A DNA stretch of 34,572 nt. It comes from an uncultured Alphaproteobacteria bacterium (GTDB lineage Bacteria; Pseudomonadota; Alphaproteobacteria; UBA8366; JADFVY01). The DNA is taken from positions 1 through 34,572 of the forward strand of contig CAMYKU010000038.1 in NCBI GenBank assembly GCA_947259105.1. The letters run 5' to 3'. A program made the position numbers and the translations under genes. Below, piece by piece: positions 23,990-32,233 of the stretch. Every line of letters starts with the position of its first letter. Within the stretch, counting starts at the first letter, position 1. The notes under the pieces were generated by a model. The model searched no databases and was not told the DNA's origin. It worked only from the letters and a program-made list of their open reading frames with translations.

Positions 23990-24619
23990 ATGATCGACCT
24001 CTACACCTGGAGCACTCCGAACGGGCGCAAGGTCTCGATTGCGCTCGAGGAGCTTGGCCTCGTCTATAGCGTCCATGCCATCGATATCACCAAGGGCGAG
24101 CAGCGCGACCCGGCGTTCCTTGCGGTCTCGCCGAACGGCAAGATTCCGGCGATCGTCGATCAGGACACCGGCATCCGCATGATGGAGTCCGGCGCGATCC
24201 TGCTGTACCTGGCACAGAAGACCGGCAAGCTGATGCCGACCGGCGACAAGCACTGGGAGGCCGTGGAATGGCTGATGTGGCAGATGGGCGGACTCGGCCC
24301 CATACTCGGCCAGGTGCATCATTTCGTGCGCTACAACAAGGGCGCTTCGGAGTATTCCGAAGAGCGCTATACGACCGAGGCGAACCGGCTGTATGGGGTG
24401 CTGGACGAACGGCTGGCCGGCCGCGACTTCATCGTCGACGATTTCTCGATCGTCGATTGCGCCGTTTTCCCGTGGATCGCGCGCTGGGACTGGCAGGAGC
24501 AGGACCTCAACAAGTTCGCGCATGTGAAGCGCTGGTTCCTCGCCATGGCCGCGCGTCCCGCCGTGCAGCGCGGCTATCTCGTCCCCAACGACAGCCAGAC
24601 GATCCCGATGCCGGATTGA
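23990..24619 (+). CDS. Glutathione S-transferase family protein (YfcG/nu-class-like)
   Basis: A 209-residue cytoplasmic protein with the thioredoxin-like N-terminal domain (DLYTWSTPNGRKVSIALEEL) and all-helical C-terminal domain of GSTs. The T-P-N-G-R-K motif around residues 9-14 resembles the YfcG/YghU (nu) class, which binds two glutathiones and acts as a disulfide-bond reductase. Other matching motifs are SPNGKIPAIVD, SGAILLYLAQKTG and MGGLGPILGQVHHFVRY. ATG 23990 is preceded by GGGAG about ten bases upstream. The natural substrate is unknown. It converges with the gamma-glutamyltransferase homologue 22 bases downstream, a possible link to glutathione metabolism. Confidence 0.92.
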   Translation: MIDLYTWSTPNGRKVSIALEELGLVYSVHAIDITKGEQRDPAFLAVSPNGKIPAIVDQDTGIRMMESGAILLYLAQKTGKLMPTGDKHWEAVEWLMWQMGGLGPILGQVHHFVRYNKGASEYSEERYTTEANRLYGVLDERLAGRDFIVDDFSIVDCAVFPWIARWDWQEQDLNKFAHVKRWFLAMAARPAVQRGYLVPNDSQTIPMPD

Positions 24620-24641
24620 GGCGACAGCCGCCGGTTCCGTT

Positions 24642-26231
24642 CTAAAACCCCATCGCCGCGCCGTCGCTGCGCGGGTCGCTTGCGCCTTCAAGCAGCCCGT
24701 CCGGGTGATGCACGATGGCGCCGGCATGGCCCAGCAAATCGTCGAACGGCCCCAGCAGCTCGACCTCGTGGCCGGCGTCGCGCAGCGCCTGCACCAGGCC
24801 CGGGTCGAACCGGTCCTCCAGCTTCAGGCTCATCGACTCGTCGCCCCAGGTGCGGCCGAGCAGCCAGCGCGGCGCGGTGACCGCCGCCTGCAGCTCCTGG
24901 CCGAACATCACATGGCGGGTGAACACCGCGGACTGGCTCTGCGGCTGGCCTTCGCCGCCCATGTTGCCATAGACCATGACCCGCCCGTCGCCGAGCCGGG
25001 CCAGCGCCGGGTTGAGCGTGTGGAACGGCTTGCGCAACGGCATCAGCGGATTCGCCGCGGCCTCGTCGAGCGCGAAGCTGATGCCGCGGTTCTGCCACAG
25101 GATGCCGGTCTCCGGCAGCACCACGCCGGAGCCGAATTCCCAGTAGAGGCTCTGGATGAAGCTGACGGCCCGTCCCGCGCCGTCGATGGCGCCGAGCCAG
25201 ACGGTGTCGCCGGGCAGCGCCGGCTGCGGCCAGGGCAGGGCGGCCTTGCCGTCGATCTTGGCCGCCTCGGCGTCGAGGAAGGCCGGTTCCAGGAACGCGT
25301 GCGCGTCCCGTGTCATGAAGGCCGGATCGGTGATGGTGCGGTCGCGCACCAGGAAGGCGCGTTTGGTCGCCTCGACGAGGCCGTGGATATGGCCGAAGCT
25401 CTCGCCGTCGGCCACGCCCAGCCGGTCGAACAGCGCCAGGATCATCAGCGAGGCCAGGCCCTGCGTCGGCGGCGGCATGTTGTAGAGGGTCCCGGCGAAG
25501 ATTTTCACCGACAGCGGCGCTACCTGCGTCGCCGCATGGCGGGCGAGGTCGCCGGCGGCGACCGGGCTGCCGACGGAAGCGAGGTCCGTCGCGATGGCGG
25601 CGGCGAGGTCGCCGCAGTAGAAATCGTCGAGCCCCGCCCGGCCGAGCTGCTCCAGCGTTGCCGCGAGTCGCTTCTGGCGGAACCGCGTAGCCTCGGCGGG
25701 AACAGCGCCGTCAATCAGGAAGGCCCCGGCGAAGCCGGGCGACTCCTTCAGCCCGTCCAGCTTGGCTGCGGTGTTCGCCTGCTGCCCCGCTGTCACGGCG
25801 ATGCCCTCGCGCCCGTGGCGGATCGCATCGTCCATCAGTTGGGGGAGTGGCATATTCCCGCCCCAGCGGCGCGAAACCTCAAGCGCGGCGCTCCATCCGG
25901 ACACCGTGCCTGCCACCGTCAGCGCCGCCAGCGGGCCGCGTTCGGGGATCGCCTCGAAACCGCGATCACGGTAATACGCGATGTCCGCCGCTTCGGCGGC
26001 GGCGCCGCAGGCATCGATGCCGATGACGTCCTCGCCCGGCGCCGCGAGCAGCCAGAAGCCATCGCCGCCGATGCTGTTCATATGCGGGTAGACCACGGCA
26101 ATCGCCGCCGCCATCGCAACCATCGCCTCGGCCGCGTTGCCGCCCTCCTTCAGGACCGACAGCCCTGCTTCGGACGCAAGGTGATGCGGCGCGGTCACCA
26201 TGCCGCGCCAGGCGCGTTTCGTCCTGAGCAT
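24642..26231 (-). CDS. Gamma-glutamyltransferase family (Ntn-hydrolase) protein
   Basis: A 529-residue enzyme of the gamma-glutamyltranspeptidase/cephalosporin-acylase family, made as one chain and cut autocatalytically before the nucleophilic threonine. That residue is probably T343 in PGDTVWLGAIDGAGRAVSF. Upstream motifs are APHHLASEAGLSVLKEGGNA, PHMNSIGGDGFW and YNMPPPTQGLASL, and the small subunit has YGNMGGEGQPQSQ. There is no signal peptide, so it is predicted to be cytoplasmic. Known family roles are glutathione hydrolysis or transfer and amidase reactions on other gamma-glutamyl or acyl compounds. Which applies here is not shown. Confidence 0.9.
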   Translation of the reverse strand: MLRTKRAWRGMVTAPHHLASEAGLSVLKEGGNAAEAMVAMAAAIAVVYPHMNSIGGDGFWLLAAPGEDVIGIDACGAAAEAADIAYYRDRGFEAIPERGPLAALTVAGTVSGWSAALEVSRRWGGNMPLPQLMDDAIRHGREGIAVTAGQQANTAAKLDGLKESPGFAGAFLIDGAVPAEATRFRQKRLAATLEQLGRAGLDDFYCGDLAAAIATDLASVGSPVAAGDLARHAATQVAPLSVKIFAGTLYNMPPPTQGLASLMILALFDRLGVADGESFGHIHGLVEATKRAFLVRDRTITDPAFMTRDAHAFLEPAFLDAEAAKIDGKAALPWPQPALPGDTVWLGAIDGAGRAVSFIQSLYWEFGSGVVLPETGILWQNRGISFALDEAAANPLMPLRKPFHTLNPALARLGDGRVMVYGNMGGEGQPQSQSAVFTRHVMFGQELQAAVTAPRWLLGRTWGDESMSLKLEDRFDPGLVQALRDAGHEVELLGPFDDLLGHAGAIVHHPDGLLEGASDPRSDGAAMGF

Positions 26232-26269
26232 GGCCCTGCTGCCGGGACGGCTACATCAAGGCCCGCGCG

Positions 26270-26608
26270 TCAGGACTTGTCCTTGTCCTGTTGCGCGGCG
26301 AGCTGGCGCAGGGCCTCCTCGAACATGCGCTCCATCTCGATCTCGACCATGTGGCGCGAGATATCGATGCCCTTGGCGGCTAGGTCGCCATGCACCTTGT
26401 CGACCACATCGTCCTGGCCCGGTTTCTCGAAATCCGAGATCACGACCTCCTTGGCGTACGCCTCGGCGTCGGCGCCCTCGATTCCCATCTTCTCGGCGGC
26501 CCAGAGGCCGACCAGCTTGCAGCGCCGCGCGTTCGCCTTGAACTCGCGCTCCTGGTCCATCTTGTACTTGGCCTCGTAGCCCTTTTCGCGATTGTCAAAG
26601 TTGCTCAT
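26270..26608 (-). CDS. DUF1476 protein, F1-ATPase inhibitor subunit zeta
   Basis: A 112-residue, largely helical, highly charged cytoplasmic protein starting MSNFDNREKGYEAKY. It includes FKANARRCKLVGLWAAEKMG, the core of the DUF1476 family. In Paracoccus denitrificans this family is the zeta subunit, a natural inhibitor that blocks reverse rotation of the F1-ATPase through its N-terminus. ATG 26608 follows GGGAGGAGAGG. The family is essentially restricted to alphaproteobacteria, which makes it the best taxonomic clue in the window. It stands alone, away from any visible atp genes. Confidence 0.9.
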   Translation of the reverse strand: MSNFDNREKGYEAKYKMDQEREFKANARRCKLVGLWAAEKMGIEGADAEAYAKEVVISDFEKPGQDDVVDKVHGDLAAKGIDISRHMVEIEMERMFEEALRQLAAQQDKDKS

Positions 26609-26772
26609 GGAAAAACCTCTCCTCCCTGGGATACAGCGATACACAACATAGGGCGCGCCGGGTTGCGAATTCTTTAACCGCCGTGCCGCGCCCATTGCAA
26701 GCGCTGCTTTGCCCTTCGCCCTCGGCTTCCTTGAATCTGGGTCCTGCCGCCCTCCGCCGCAAGGTCGCAGCG

Positions 26773-27765
26773 TCATTCTCCGATTCGCAACAGCAGCTTG
26801 CCGCGCGTGCGGCGCCCCTCGATGGTCTCGTGGGCACGGCGCGCATCCTCGAGCGGGAATTCACGGTCGATCGTCACCACGAGCCGGCCGGTGGCGGCGG
26901 CCTGGAACAGCGCCTCGCCGCGCCACGCGATCTCCCCGGCGCTCGCCGTGTAGTCGGCCAGATGCGGGCGCGTGAAGAAGACGGAGCCGGCCTCGGCGAG
27001 CTCCAGCGGCTCGATACAGTCGACGACACCCGAGCTGGTCCCGAACATGATGCAGGTGCCGCGCCGGCGCAGGCTGCGAATGCTGCGGGCGATCGTCTCG
27101 CGGCCGACGGAATCGTAGACCACGTCGACGCCCTTGCCGTCGGTCAACTCGCGCACGATGGGCAGGAAATCCTCCTCGCGGTAGAGAATGCAGAAATCGG
27201 CGCCGCGCTGGCCCGCCAGCTCGGCCTTCTCGCGGTTGCCCACGGTTGCGATAACGCGCGCGCCGCGCAGCTTGGCAAATTGCACCAGGAGCTGGCCGAC
27301 CCCGCCGGCGGCGGCATGGATGAGGCAGGTCTGGCCTTCTTCGAGCGGGACGGCGGAGTGGGTCAGGTAATGCGCCGTCATGCCCTGCAGCATCAGCGCC
27401 GCCGCCACTGCCGCCGGCACGCCGGCGGGAATCCTGACCAGGCGCCAGGCCGGAACCACCGCGTATTCGGCATAGGCGCCGCGGGACAGGCACCATGCGA
27501 CCGCATCGCCGGCCTGGAATCCCTCGACATCCGGGCCGCACGACCGGACCACCCCGGCGCCTTCCATGCCCAGCACCATCGGCAGGGGTGTCTCGTACGT
27601 CTTCGAGCGTTTGTAGATGCCGCTGCGCATATAGACGTCCATGTAATTGACGCCGGCGTAATCCACTTTCACCAGAACCTCGCCGGGTCCCGGCCTGGGC
27701 GCCGCGAGGTCGAGCAGCGTCAGCGCGCCGGGCCCGCCGAATTCGTTCACACCGATCGCCTTCAC
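26773..27765 (-). CDS. Zinc-independent quinone oxidoreductase (MDR superfamily, QorA-like)
   Basis: A 330-residue NADPH-dependent reductase with the GroES-like N-terminal domain (AIGVNEFGGPGALTL, VKVDYAGVNYMDVYMRSG) and a Rossmann domain (LIHAAAGGVGQLLVQFAKL, then GADFCILYREEDF). The N-x-x-D-x-x-x-R-x-G motif is typical of quinone oxidoreductases, and zinc-ligand cysteines of alcohol dehydrogenases are lacking. The likely reaction is reduction of quinones or enones. The start is GTG 27765, with GAGGGAG upstream; an ATG farther upstream (27786) would place that site inside the gene. It is divergent from the second glutathione S-transferase. Confidence 0.92.
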   Translation of the reverse strand: MKAIGVNEFGGPGALTLLDLAAPRPGPGEVLVKVDYAGVNYMDVYMRSGIYKRSKTYETPLPMVLGMEGAGVVRSCGPDVEGFQAGDAVAWCLSRGAYAEYAVVPAWRLVRIPAGVPAAVAAALMLQGMTAHYLTHSAVPLEEGQTCLIHAAAGGVGQLLVQFAKLRGARVIATVGNREKAELAGQRGADFCILYREEDFLPIVRELTDGKGVDVVYDSVGRETIARSIRSLRRRGTCIMFGTSSGVVDCIEPLELAEAGSVFFTRPHLADYTASAGEIAWRGEALFQAAATGRLVVTIDREFPLEDARRAHETIEGRRTRGKLLLRIGE

Positions 27766-27883
27766 TCGGGATTCTCCCTCTGTCATTCATGGTGCCGCGG
27801 TGCGCCGGATGGGATGTTAACAACAATCGCGCCGTCGCGTATGCTTCTTGTCCCGGCGAACGGGAAGACAAGGGGGTACCGCC

Positions 27884-28504
27884 ATGATCCGTATTCTGGG
27901 CCGCGAAGACTCGATAAACGTGCGCAAGGTGCTGTGGTGCTGCGAGGAACTCGGGCTCGCGTTCGAGCGCGAGGATTTCGGCGGCCCGTTCGGCAAGACC
28001 GATACGCAGGAATACCGCAGCCTGAACCCGAACGGGCTGGTTCCGACGGTACTGGACGGCGAGCTTGCGGTCTGGGAATCGAACACCATTCTGCGCTATC
28101 TGGCGGCGAAATACGGTGGCGAGCCGCTGTACGTTACGGATCCGGGGCGGCGCTCGCAGATCGAGCAATGGATGGACTGGCAGCTCTCGGTCCTGGCCCC
28201 GCCGACCACCGTCGTCTTCATCAATCTGATCCGGCTGGCCGAGGACGAGCGCGACTTGGCGGCGGTGGAGAAGGGCCGGGACCTGCTGGCCAGGGGCATG
28301 AGCCTGCTGGACCGGGAGCTCGGCGACGGCCCGCATATCCTGGGCCGCGACTTCACGCTGGCGGATATTCCGCTGGGCGTCGCGGTCAACAGATGGTTCG
28401 AACTGCCGATCCGCCGCGAGAAGCTGGACAATCTCGCGCGCTACTACGGCGTCCTCCGGGAACGGCCCGGCTACGAACGATTCGTCGCCTGCGGCATTCC
28501 ATGA
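27884..28504 (+). CDS. Glutathione S-transferase family protein
   Basis: A 206-residue GST with an N-terminal thioredoxin fold (ILGREDSINVRKVLWCCEEL), the cis-proline region NPNGLVPTVLDG, and WESNTILRYLAAKYGG for glutathione contact. The S-x-N-V-R-K motif marks the serine/asparagine-type active site of a common proteobacterial GST group. The C-terminal helical domain holds a QWMDWQLSVL segment. ATG 27884 follows a GGGGG run. An imperfect hairpin (27847-27855 with 27861-27872, ends CTTGTC/GACAAG) overlaps its leader. It precedes the NRDE gene by 49 bases on the same strand. The substrate is unknown. Confidence 0.92.
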   Translation: MIRILGREDSINVRKVLWCCEELGLAFEREDFGGPFGKTDTQEYRSLNPNGLVPTVLDGELAVWESNTILRYLAAKYGGEPLYVTDPGRRSQIEQWMDWQLSVLAPPTTVVFINLIRLAEDERDLAAVEKGRDLLARGMSLLDRELGDGPHILGRDFTLADIPLGVAVNRWFELPIRREKLDNLARYYGVLRERPGYERFVACGIP

Positions 28505-28553
28505 GCCGTCCGGCAAATAGGCGCACGGTTCCATCCATGCCAGCGATCGGCCC

Positions 28554-29300
28554 ATGTGCACGCTCGTGATCCTGCGCCGGCCCGGGTACGACTGGCCGCT
28601 GCTGCTGGCCGCCAACCGCGACGAGATGGCCGGCCGTCCCTGGAGGCCGCCGGCGCGGCATTGGCCGGACCGGGGCGACGTGGTCGGCGGCATCGACCTA
28701 GAATCGGGGGGGAGCTGGCTCGCCCGCAACGATCAGGGCGTGGCGGCCGCCATACTGAACCGGGTCGGCACGCTGGGCCCGGCCCCCGGCAAGCGCAGCC
28801 GCGGCGAACTGGTCCTCGAAGCCCTCGACCACGCCGATGCCGGATCGGCGGCGGTTGCGCTGGCCGACCTCGACCCGGCCGCCTGGCGGTCCTTCAACCT
28901 GGTGGTCGCCGACAACAGCAGCGCCTGGTGGCTGGCGGCGCGCGAGGGCGCCCGCGCGGTGGTCGTCGAACGCATCCCGGAGGGGGTCTCGATGCTGACC
29001 GCGCATGACCTCAACGACCCGGACAGCGACCGCATCGCCCGCTACCTGCCGCTGTTCCGCGACGCCCCCGCGCCGGATCCGGAGAAGGGTGACTGGGGTT
29101 CCTGGAAGACCCTGCTGGCCAGCCGCGAGAGCGACAGCGACCATTTCGGCGCCATGAACATCGTCACCGGCACGGGATTCGGCACGCTCTCGGGCTCACT
29201 GCTCGCCCTGCCGTCGAAGGAGGCGGTGGACCCGCGCGGCGTCTGGCTGTTCGCCAACGGCCGGCCGGGCGAGGCGGCGTATGAAGCGGTCGAGGGGTGA
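28554..29300 (+). CDS. NRDE/TANGO2-family protein
   Basis: A 248-residue protein starting MCTLVIL, with the hallmark AANRDE near residue 20, then PWRPPARHWPD, GGIDLESGGSWLARNDQG and AAILNRVG, and the late MNIVTGTGFGTLSG. This is the DUF833/NRDE family, whose human member TANGO2 is linked to metabolism. Its structure suggests an N-terminal-nucleophile type fold with Cys2 as the candidate nucleophile, but no reaction is settled. ATG 28554 has no strong ribosome site; coupling to the upstream GST gene is possible. A short tandem repeat follows its stop codon. Confidence 0.88.
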   Translation: MCTLVILRRPGYDWPLLLAANRDEMAGRPWRPPARHWPDRGDVVGGIDLESGGSWLARNDQGVAAAILNRVGTLGPAPGKRSRGELVLEALDHADAGSAAVALADLDPAAWRSFNLVVADNSSAWWLAAREGARAVVVERIPEGVSMLTAHDLNDPDSDRIARYLPLFRDAPAPDPEKGDWGSWKTLLASRESDSDHFGAMNIVTGTGFGTLSGSLLALPSKEAVDPRGVWLFANGRPGEAAYEAVEG

Positions 29301-29313
29301 GGCATTAGCCGAT

Positions 29314-29348
29314 AGCCAACGGCCAACAGCCAGCGGCCAGCGGCCAGC
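29314..29348. repeat. Five tandem copies of a 7-bp unit
   Basis: Units AGCCAAC, GGCCAAC, AGCCAGC, GGCCAGC and GGCCAGC run head to tail between the NRDE stop and the convergent deacetylase-like gene. They fill the 53-base gap and probably reflect replication slippage. Confidence 0.8.
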
Positions 29349-29353
29349 GGCTC

Positions 29354-30226
29354 TCACCCCGTCTCCGCCTGGTACCAGTCGAGGACCTGCTCGCCCGTCC
29401 ACAGCGCGACGTCGGGTTTGGCTTGGATATGCTCGTAGATCTTCTCGAGATAGCCGATACGGTGCGGCACGCCGGACAGGTAAGGGTGTACGCTGATCGC
29501 CATCACCCGGGTCGTGGTTTCGCTTTCCGCATAGAGCCGCTCGAACTGGTCGACCGTCCGTTTGTACATCGCGTCGGACGGCTGGTTCTGCAGCGCGAAG
29601 ATCGGAATGTCGTTGGTCTCCACCGTATAGGGCACCGAGACGACCGAGCCGGCCGACGTCGCGATCCGGCAGGGCTGGTCGTCCAGCACCCAGTCGGCGA
29701 CGTATTCGATGCCTTCTTCGGCCAGGATGTCGATGGTCTCGTCGGTCTCGGTCAGGCCCGGGCTCTCCCAGCCGCGCGGCGCCTTGCCGGTGAACGCCTT
29801 GATCGCCGCGATGGCGCGGCGGATTTCGGCGCGCTGGTCGTCGAGATGGTGCATCGCCCCCTGCACGTAGCCATGCCCCATGAACTCCCAGCCGGCCGTC
29901 AGCGCGGCCTCGGCGATCTGCGGATAGGCCTCGCAGACGATGCCGTTCAGCGCCATCGTCGGGACGATCCCGAATTTTGCAAAGCATTTGTGCAGCCGCC
30001 AGAACCCGACCCGGTTGCCGTATTCGTGCCACGACCAGTTCGGCAGATCCGGCACCAGCGGCTTGCCCATCGGCGGCGGCAGCACGGCGCGCGGCATCGG
30101 CCGCGACGCGTCCCACATCTCGACGTTGATGATGGTCCACACGACCATCCGCTTGCCGTCCGGCAGCTTGAGCGGCGGCCGGTCGGTGATCGGCGAATAG
30201 GGAACCCGGTCCTTGTATGACGGCAT
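29354..30226 (-). CDS. Polysaccharide-deacetylase/PuuE-like (NodB-fold) hydrolase
   Basis: A 290-residue cytoplasmic protein without a signal peptide. It matches the NodB-homology hydrolases of the type annotated as allantoinase (PuuE) or peptidoglycan/polysaccharide deacetylase. Visible motifs are KRMVVWTIINVEMWD, YGNRVGFWRLHKCFAKFGI, GWEFMGHGYVQGAMHHLD and PRGWESPGLTETDETIDIL, then a late MAISVHPYLSGVPHRIGYL. Histidines and aspartates in these stretches fit a metal centre for C-N bond hydrolysis. ATG 30226 has AGGGAGG upstream. The substrate is uncertain; cyclic amides such as allantoin, or sugars, are both possible. Confidence 0.87.
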   Translation of the reverse strand: MPSYKDRVPYSPITDRPPLKLPDGKRMVVWTIINVEMWDASRPMPRAVLPPPMGKPLVPDLPNWSWHEYGNRVGFWRLHKCFAKFGIVPTMALNGIVCEAYPQIAEAALTAGWEFMGHGYVQGAMHHLDDQRAEIRRAIAAIKAFTGKAPRGWESPGLTETDETIDILAEEGIEYVADWVLDDQPCRIATSAGSVVSVPYTVETNDIPIFALQNQPSDAMYKRTVDQFERLYAESETTTRVMAISVHPYLSGVPHRIGYLEKIYEHIQAKPDVALWTGEQVLDWYQAETG

Positions 30227-30319
30227 GCGCACGCCTCCCTGCGTCTCCGATGGGCTTGAGCGGACAAGTAGCACAATTCGTCCGCGCACGGAACGCCGCC
30301 CGGCCACTGCCGGTGCGGC

Positions 30320-31009
30320 CTACCAGGGCAGGTCCAGCGCCCGGGTGAGGAACCGGGTCAGCGGCGCGAAGGTCCGGCATGTCGCGGCGAAGTCGTCCAT
30401 GAAGCCGGGCGCGCAGGCCTCGTCCTCGGTGAAGCGGGCCAGCGCGAAGAAGTCCTTGCGCTTGATGTCCTCGATCAGCGGATGCTCCGGGTCGTAGCCG
30501 CGGGGCGGGCGTTTCAGCGCCTCGCCGGCGAGTTCCCCCCGCGGCCCCAGCGCCTTCGGGGAGGTGACCCGCCGCCAGCCTTGCGCGTTGCCGGCGATCG
30601 TATTGCGGATCCTGGCCAGCGCCGGCCCGTCCGGGTGCCACACGCCGCTGGCCGCGAACACGCCGCCCGGCTCGAGATGCAGGTAGAAGCCCGGCGCATG
30701 GGCGTTGCGCGCCGCCTCGTGCCGGAAATGCGCGCCGGCGTTGGTCTTGTACGGCCGCTTGTCCCTGGCGAAGCGGACGTCGCGGTGGATCCGGAACAGC
30801 GAGCCGCCATTGGCGCGCGGGTCGGCCACGTAGCGGGTGCTGATCCGCTTCAGGTGCGGCGCGAACCCGGCGATGAAATCGAGCATCGGGTCGCGCACGT
30901 CGCCGACATAGCGCGCCTTGTTGGCCGCAAACCAGCCGCGGTCGTTGTTGCTCTCCAGGTCCCGCAGGAACCCGAACAGCGCCGGGGTGAAATACGGTCC
31001 GTCCGCCAT
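30320..31009 (-). CDS. DUF2461 (TIGR02453) family protein
   Basis: A 229-residue protein matching DUF2461/TIGR02453: LFGFLRDLESNNDRGWFAAN at the start, SLFRIHRDVRFARDKRPYKT with its dense basic residues, then GFYLHLEPGGVFAASGVWHP and a C-terminal RKDFFALARF. The family is widespread and has no known function. Length is normal. It stands between the deacetylase-like gene and the TPR protein, all on the minus strand, with gaps of roughly 75-95 bases, so co-transcription cannot be asserted. Confidence 0.9.
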   Translation of the reverse strand: MADGPYFTPALFGFLRDLESNNDRGWFAANKARYVGDVRDPMLDFIAGFAPHLKRISTRYVADPRANGGSLFRIHRDVRFARDKRPYKTNAGAHFRHEAARNAHAPGFYLHLEPGGVFAASGVWHPDGPALARIRNTIAGNAQGWRRVTSPKALGPRGELAGEALKRPPRGYDPEHPLIEDIKRKDFFALARFTEDEACAPGFMDDFAATCRTFAPLTRFLTRALDLPW

Positions 31010-31084
31010 GATCGCCTCCCTTGCCGGGAGGCTAGCGCGATTCGCGCACAGGTGGAACCGGCGCTGGCGGGAAACGCCGTTCCC

Positions 31085-31825
31085 TCAGCCCGAAAGATTG
31101 CCCTTGGCGACGTTGTACCAGTCGCGCTGGGCGCGGAAATAGGTCTTCGGCGCGGTCTCGACCGAGGTGACGATTTGTTCGAACTCGGCGCGCGCCTCCT
31201 CGACATGGCCGAGGCGCTGCAGCAGCAGGGCGTAGCGGACGCGCGCCTCCTCGCCCGGGTAGTAGCCGGCCAGCGCGCCGTATTCCACCAGCGCCCCGTC
31301 GGTATCGCCCAGCCCCTCGCGGCTGCGGGCGTACAGCAGGTGCGCGTCGGCGGATTCGTAATCGGGCAGGATTTCGCGCAGCCGGTTCAGCGTTTCGCAG
31401 ACCCCGGCGTGATCCTGGCAGCCGAACTGCGCCCGCGCCAGGCCGAGCATCAGTGCCGGGTCGTCCGCATGGGCGCCGACCAGCGCCGTCTCGTACAGGG
31501 TGCGGGCCTCGTCGTAGCGCTGCGCCGCGAACAGCGCCTCGGCCAGGCGCTTGCGGTTCTCCGCCGTGTCGGTCAGCCGCAGCGCCGCCGTCGCCCCGCG
31601 GATCTCGCGCTCGGGATTGATCACCTTGCCGATGTCCGAGGCCGCCTCGCGCGCCGCCCGGCTGTGCTGCAGGTCGGGCAGGATCTCCATGAAGAAATAG
31701 ATCCCGGCGCCGATGCCCGGCAGCGCCATGATGATCATGAACCAGTAATAGGGCTGCCGCGCGCGCAGGGCATGGATGATGCACAGCACGTTGAGCGCCA
31801 GCGCAAGACCACCAAGTACGGGCAT
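31085..31825 (-). CDS. Membrane protein with tetratricopeptide repeats
   Basis: A 246-residue protein. Two hydrophobic segments at the N-terminus (LGGLALALNVLCIIHALRAR and YWFMIIMALPGIGAGIYFFM) anchor it in the inner membrane. The rest is a chain of TPR-like helices: LAEALFAAQRYDEARTLYET, then LMLGLARAQFGCQDHAGVCE, ADAHLLYARSREGLGDTDGA and YALLLQRLGHVEEARAEFEQ. Such proteins scaffold assemblies at the membrane. The start ATG 31825 gives the first helix. It does not match a named complex. Confidence 0.85.
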   Translation of the reverse strand: MPVLGGLALALNVLCIIHALRARQPYYWFMIIMALPGIGAGIYFFMEILPDLQHSRAAREAASDIGKVINPEREIRGATAALRLTDTAENRKRLAEALFAAQRYDEARTLYETALVGAHADDPALMLGLARAQFGCQDHAGVCETLNRLREILPDYESADAHLLYARSREGLGDTDGALVEYGALAGYYPGEEARVRYALLLQRLGHVEEARAEFEQIVTSVETAPKTYFRAQRDWYNVAKGNLSG

Positions 31826-31929
31826 GGGACCCCTCCGGTATCAGGCGACGGTAACGCGCGCAAATATCGCACGCAACGTCTTAGCGGCGGGTTAAGGGGC
31901 GCGGCGGGTGCGCCGCCCTGCGCGGGAGG

Positions 31930-32166
31930 TCAGCCGCCGGCGGTCTCGATGTGGTCGGCGATGTCGTCCAGCAGCCGCCGCGCCGCCGCCGTCTCCATGC
32001 CGGGGCGCTCGCCCACGGTGCGCAGCCGCTCGGCCAGCGTCATCCGGTTGGGGTCCCGCGCCGCCAGGGTCGAGATCACCGTGATCAGCGCCCGCGTGGC
32101 GCCGTCCAGTTCCTTCTCCAGCGTCGCCACCCGCGCCTCGAGCGCCTTGATCGCATCATTGGTCAT
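31930..32166 (-). CDS. Small coiled-coil protein of unknown function
   Basis: A 78-residue protein. Its N-terminal half (IKALEARVATLEKELDGATR) has heptad spacing of hydrophobic residues, so a coiled coil is likely. The C-terminal half is helical and charged (RLLDDIADHIETAGG). ATG 32166 is preceded by GGAG at a spacing of six; the frame is open to 32214 without a better site. No family is recognised. It lies 67 bases downstream of the KBL gene on the same strand. Confidence 0.65.
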   Translation of the reverse strand: MTNDAIKALEARVATLEKELDGATRALITVISTLAARDPNRMTLAERLRTVGERPGMETAAARRLLDDIADHIETAGG

Positions 32167-32233
32167 CGTCGTCTCCACATGCCGCGTTGTGCCCAACGGC
32201 CGCCAATTGTGCACATCATGCGTTAGCGGAGGG

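Noticed and set aside
24705..26579. A 624-codon plus-strand frame
   Set aside because: It is antisense to the gamma-glutamyltransferase gene, whose motifs are clear, and shows no domain.
27847..27872. Imperfect hairpin before the second GST gene as an operator or riboswitch
   Set aside because: The six-base CTTGTC/GACAAG ends with a bulged core are too weak to claim a function.
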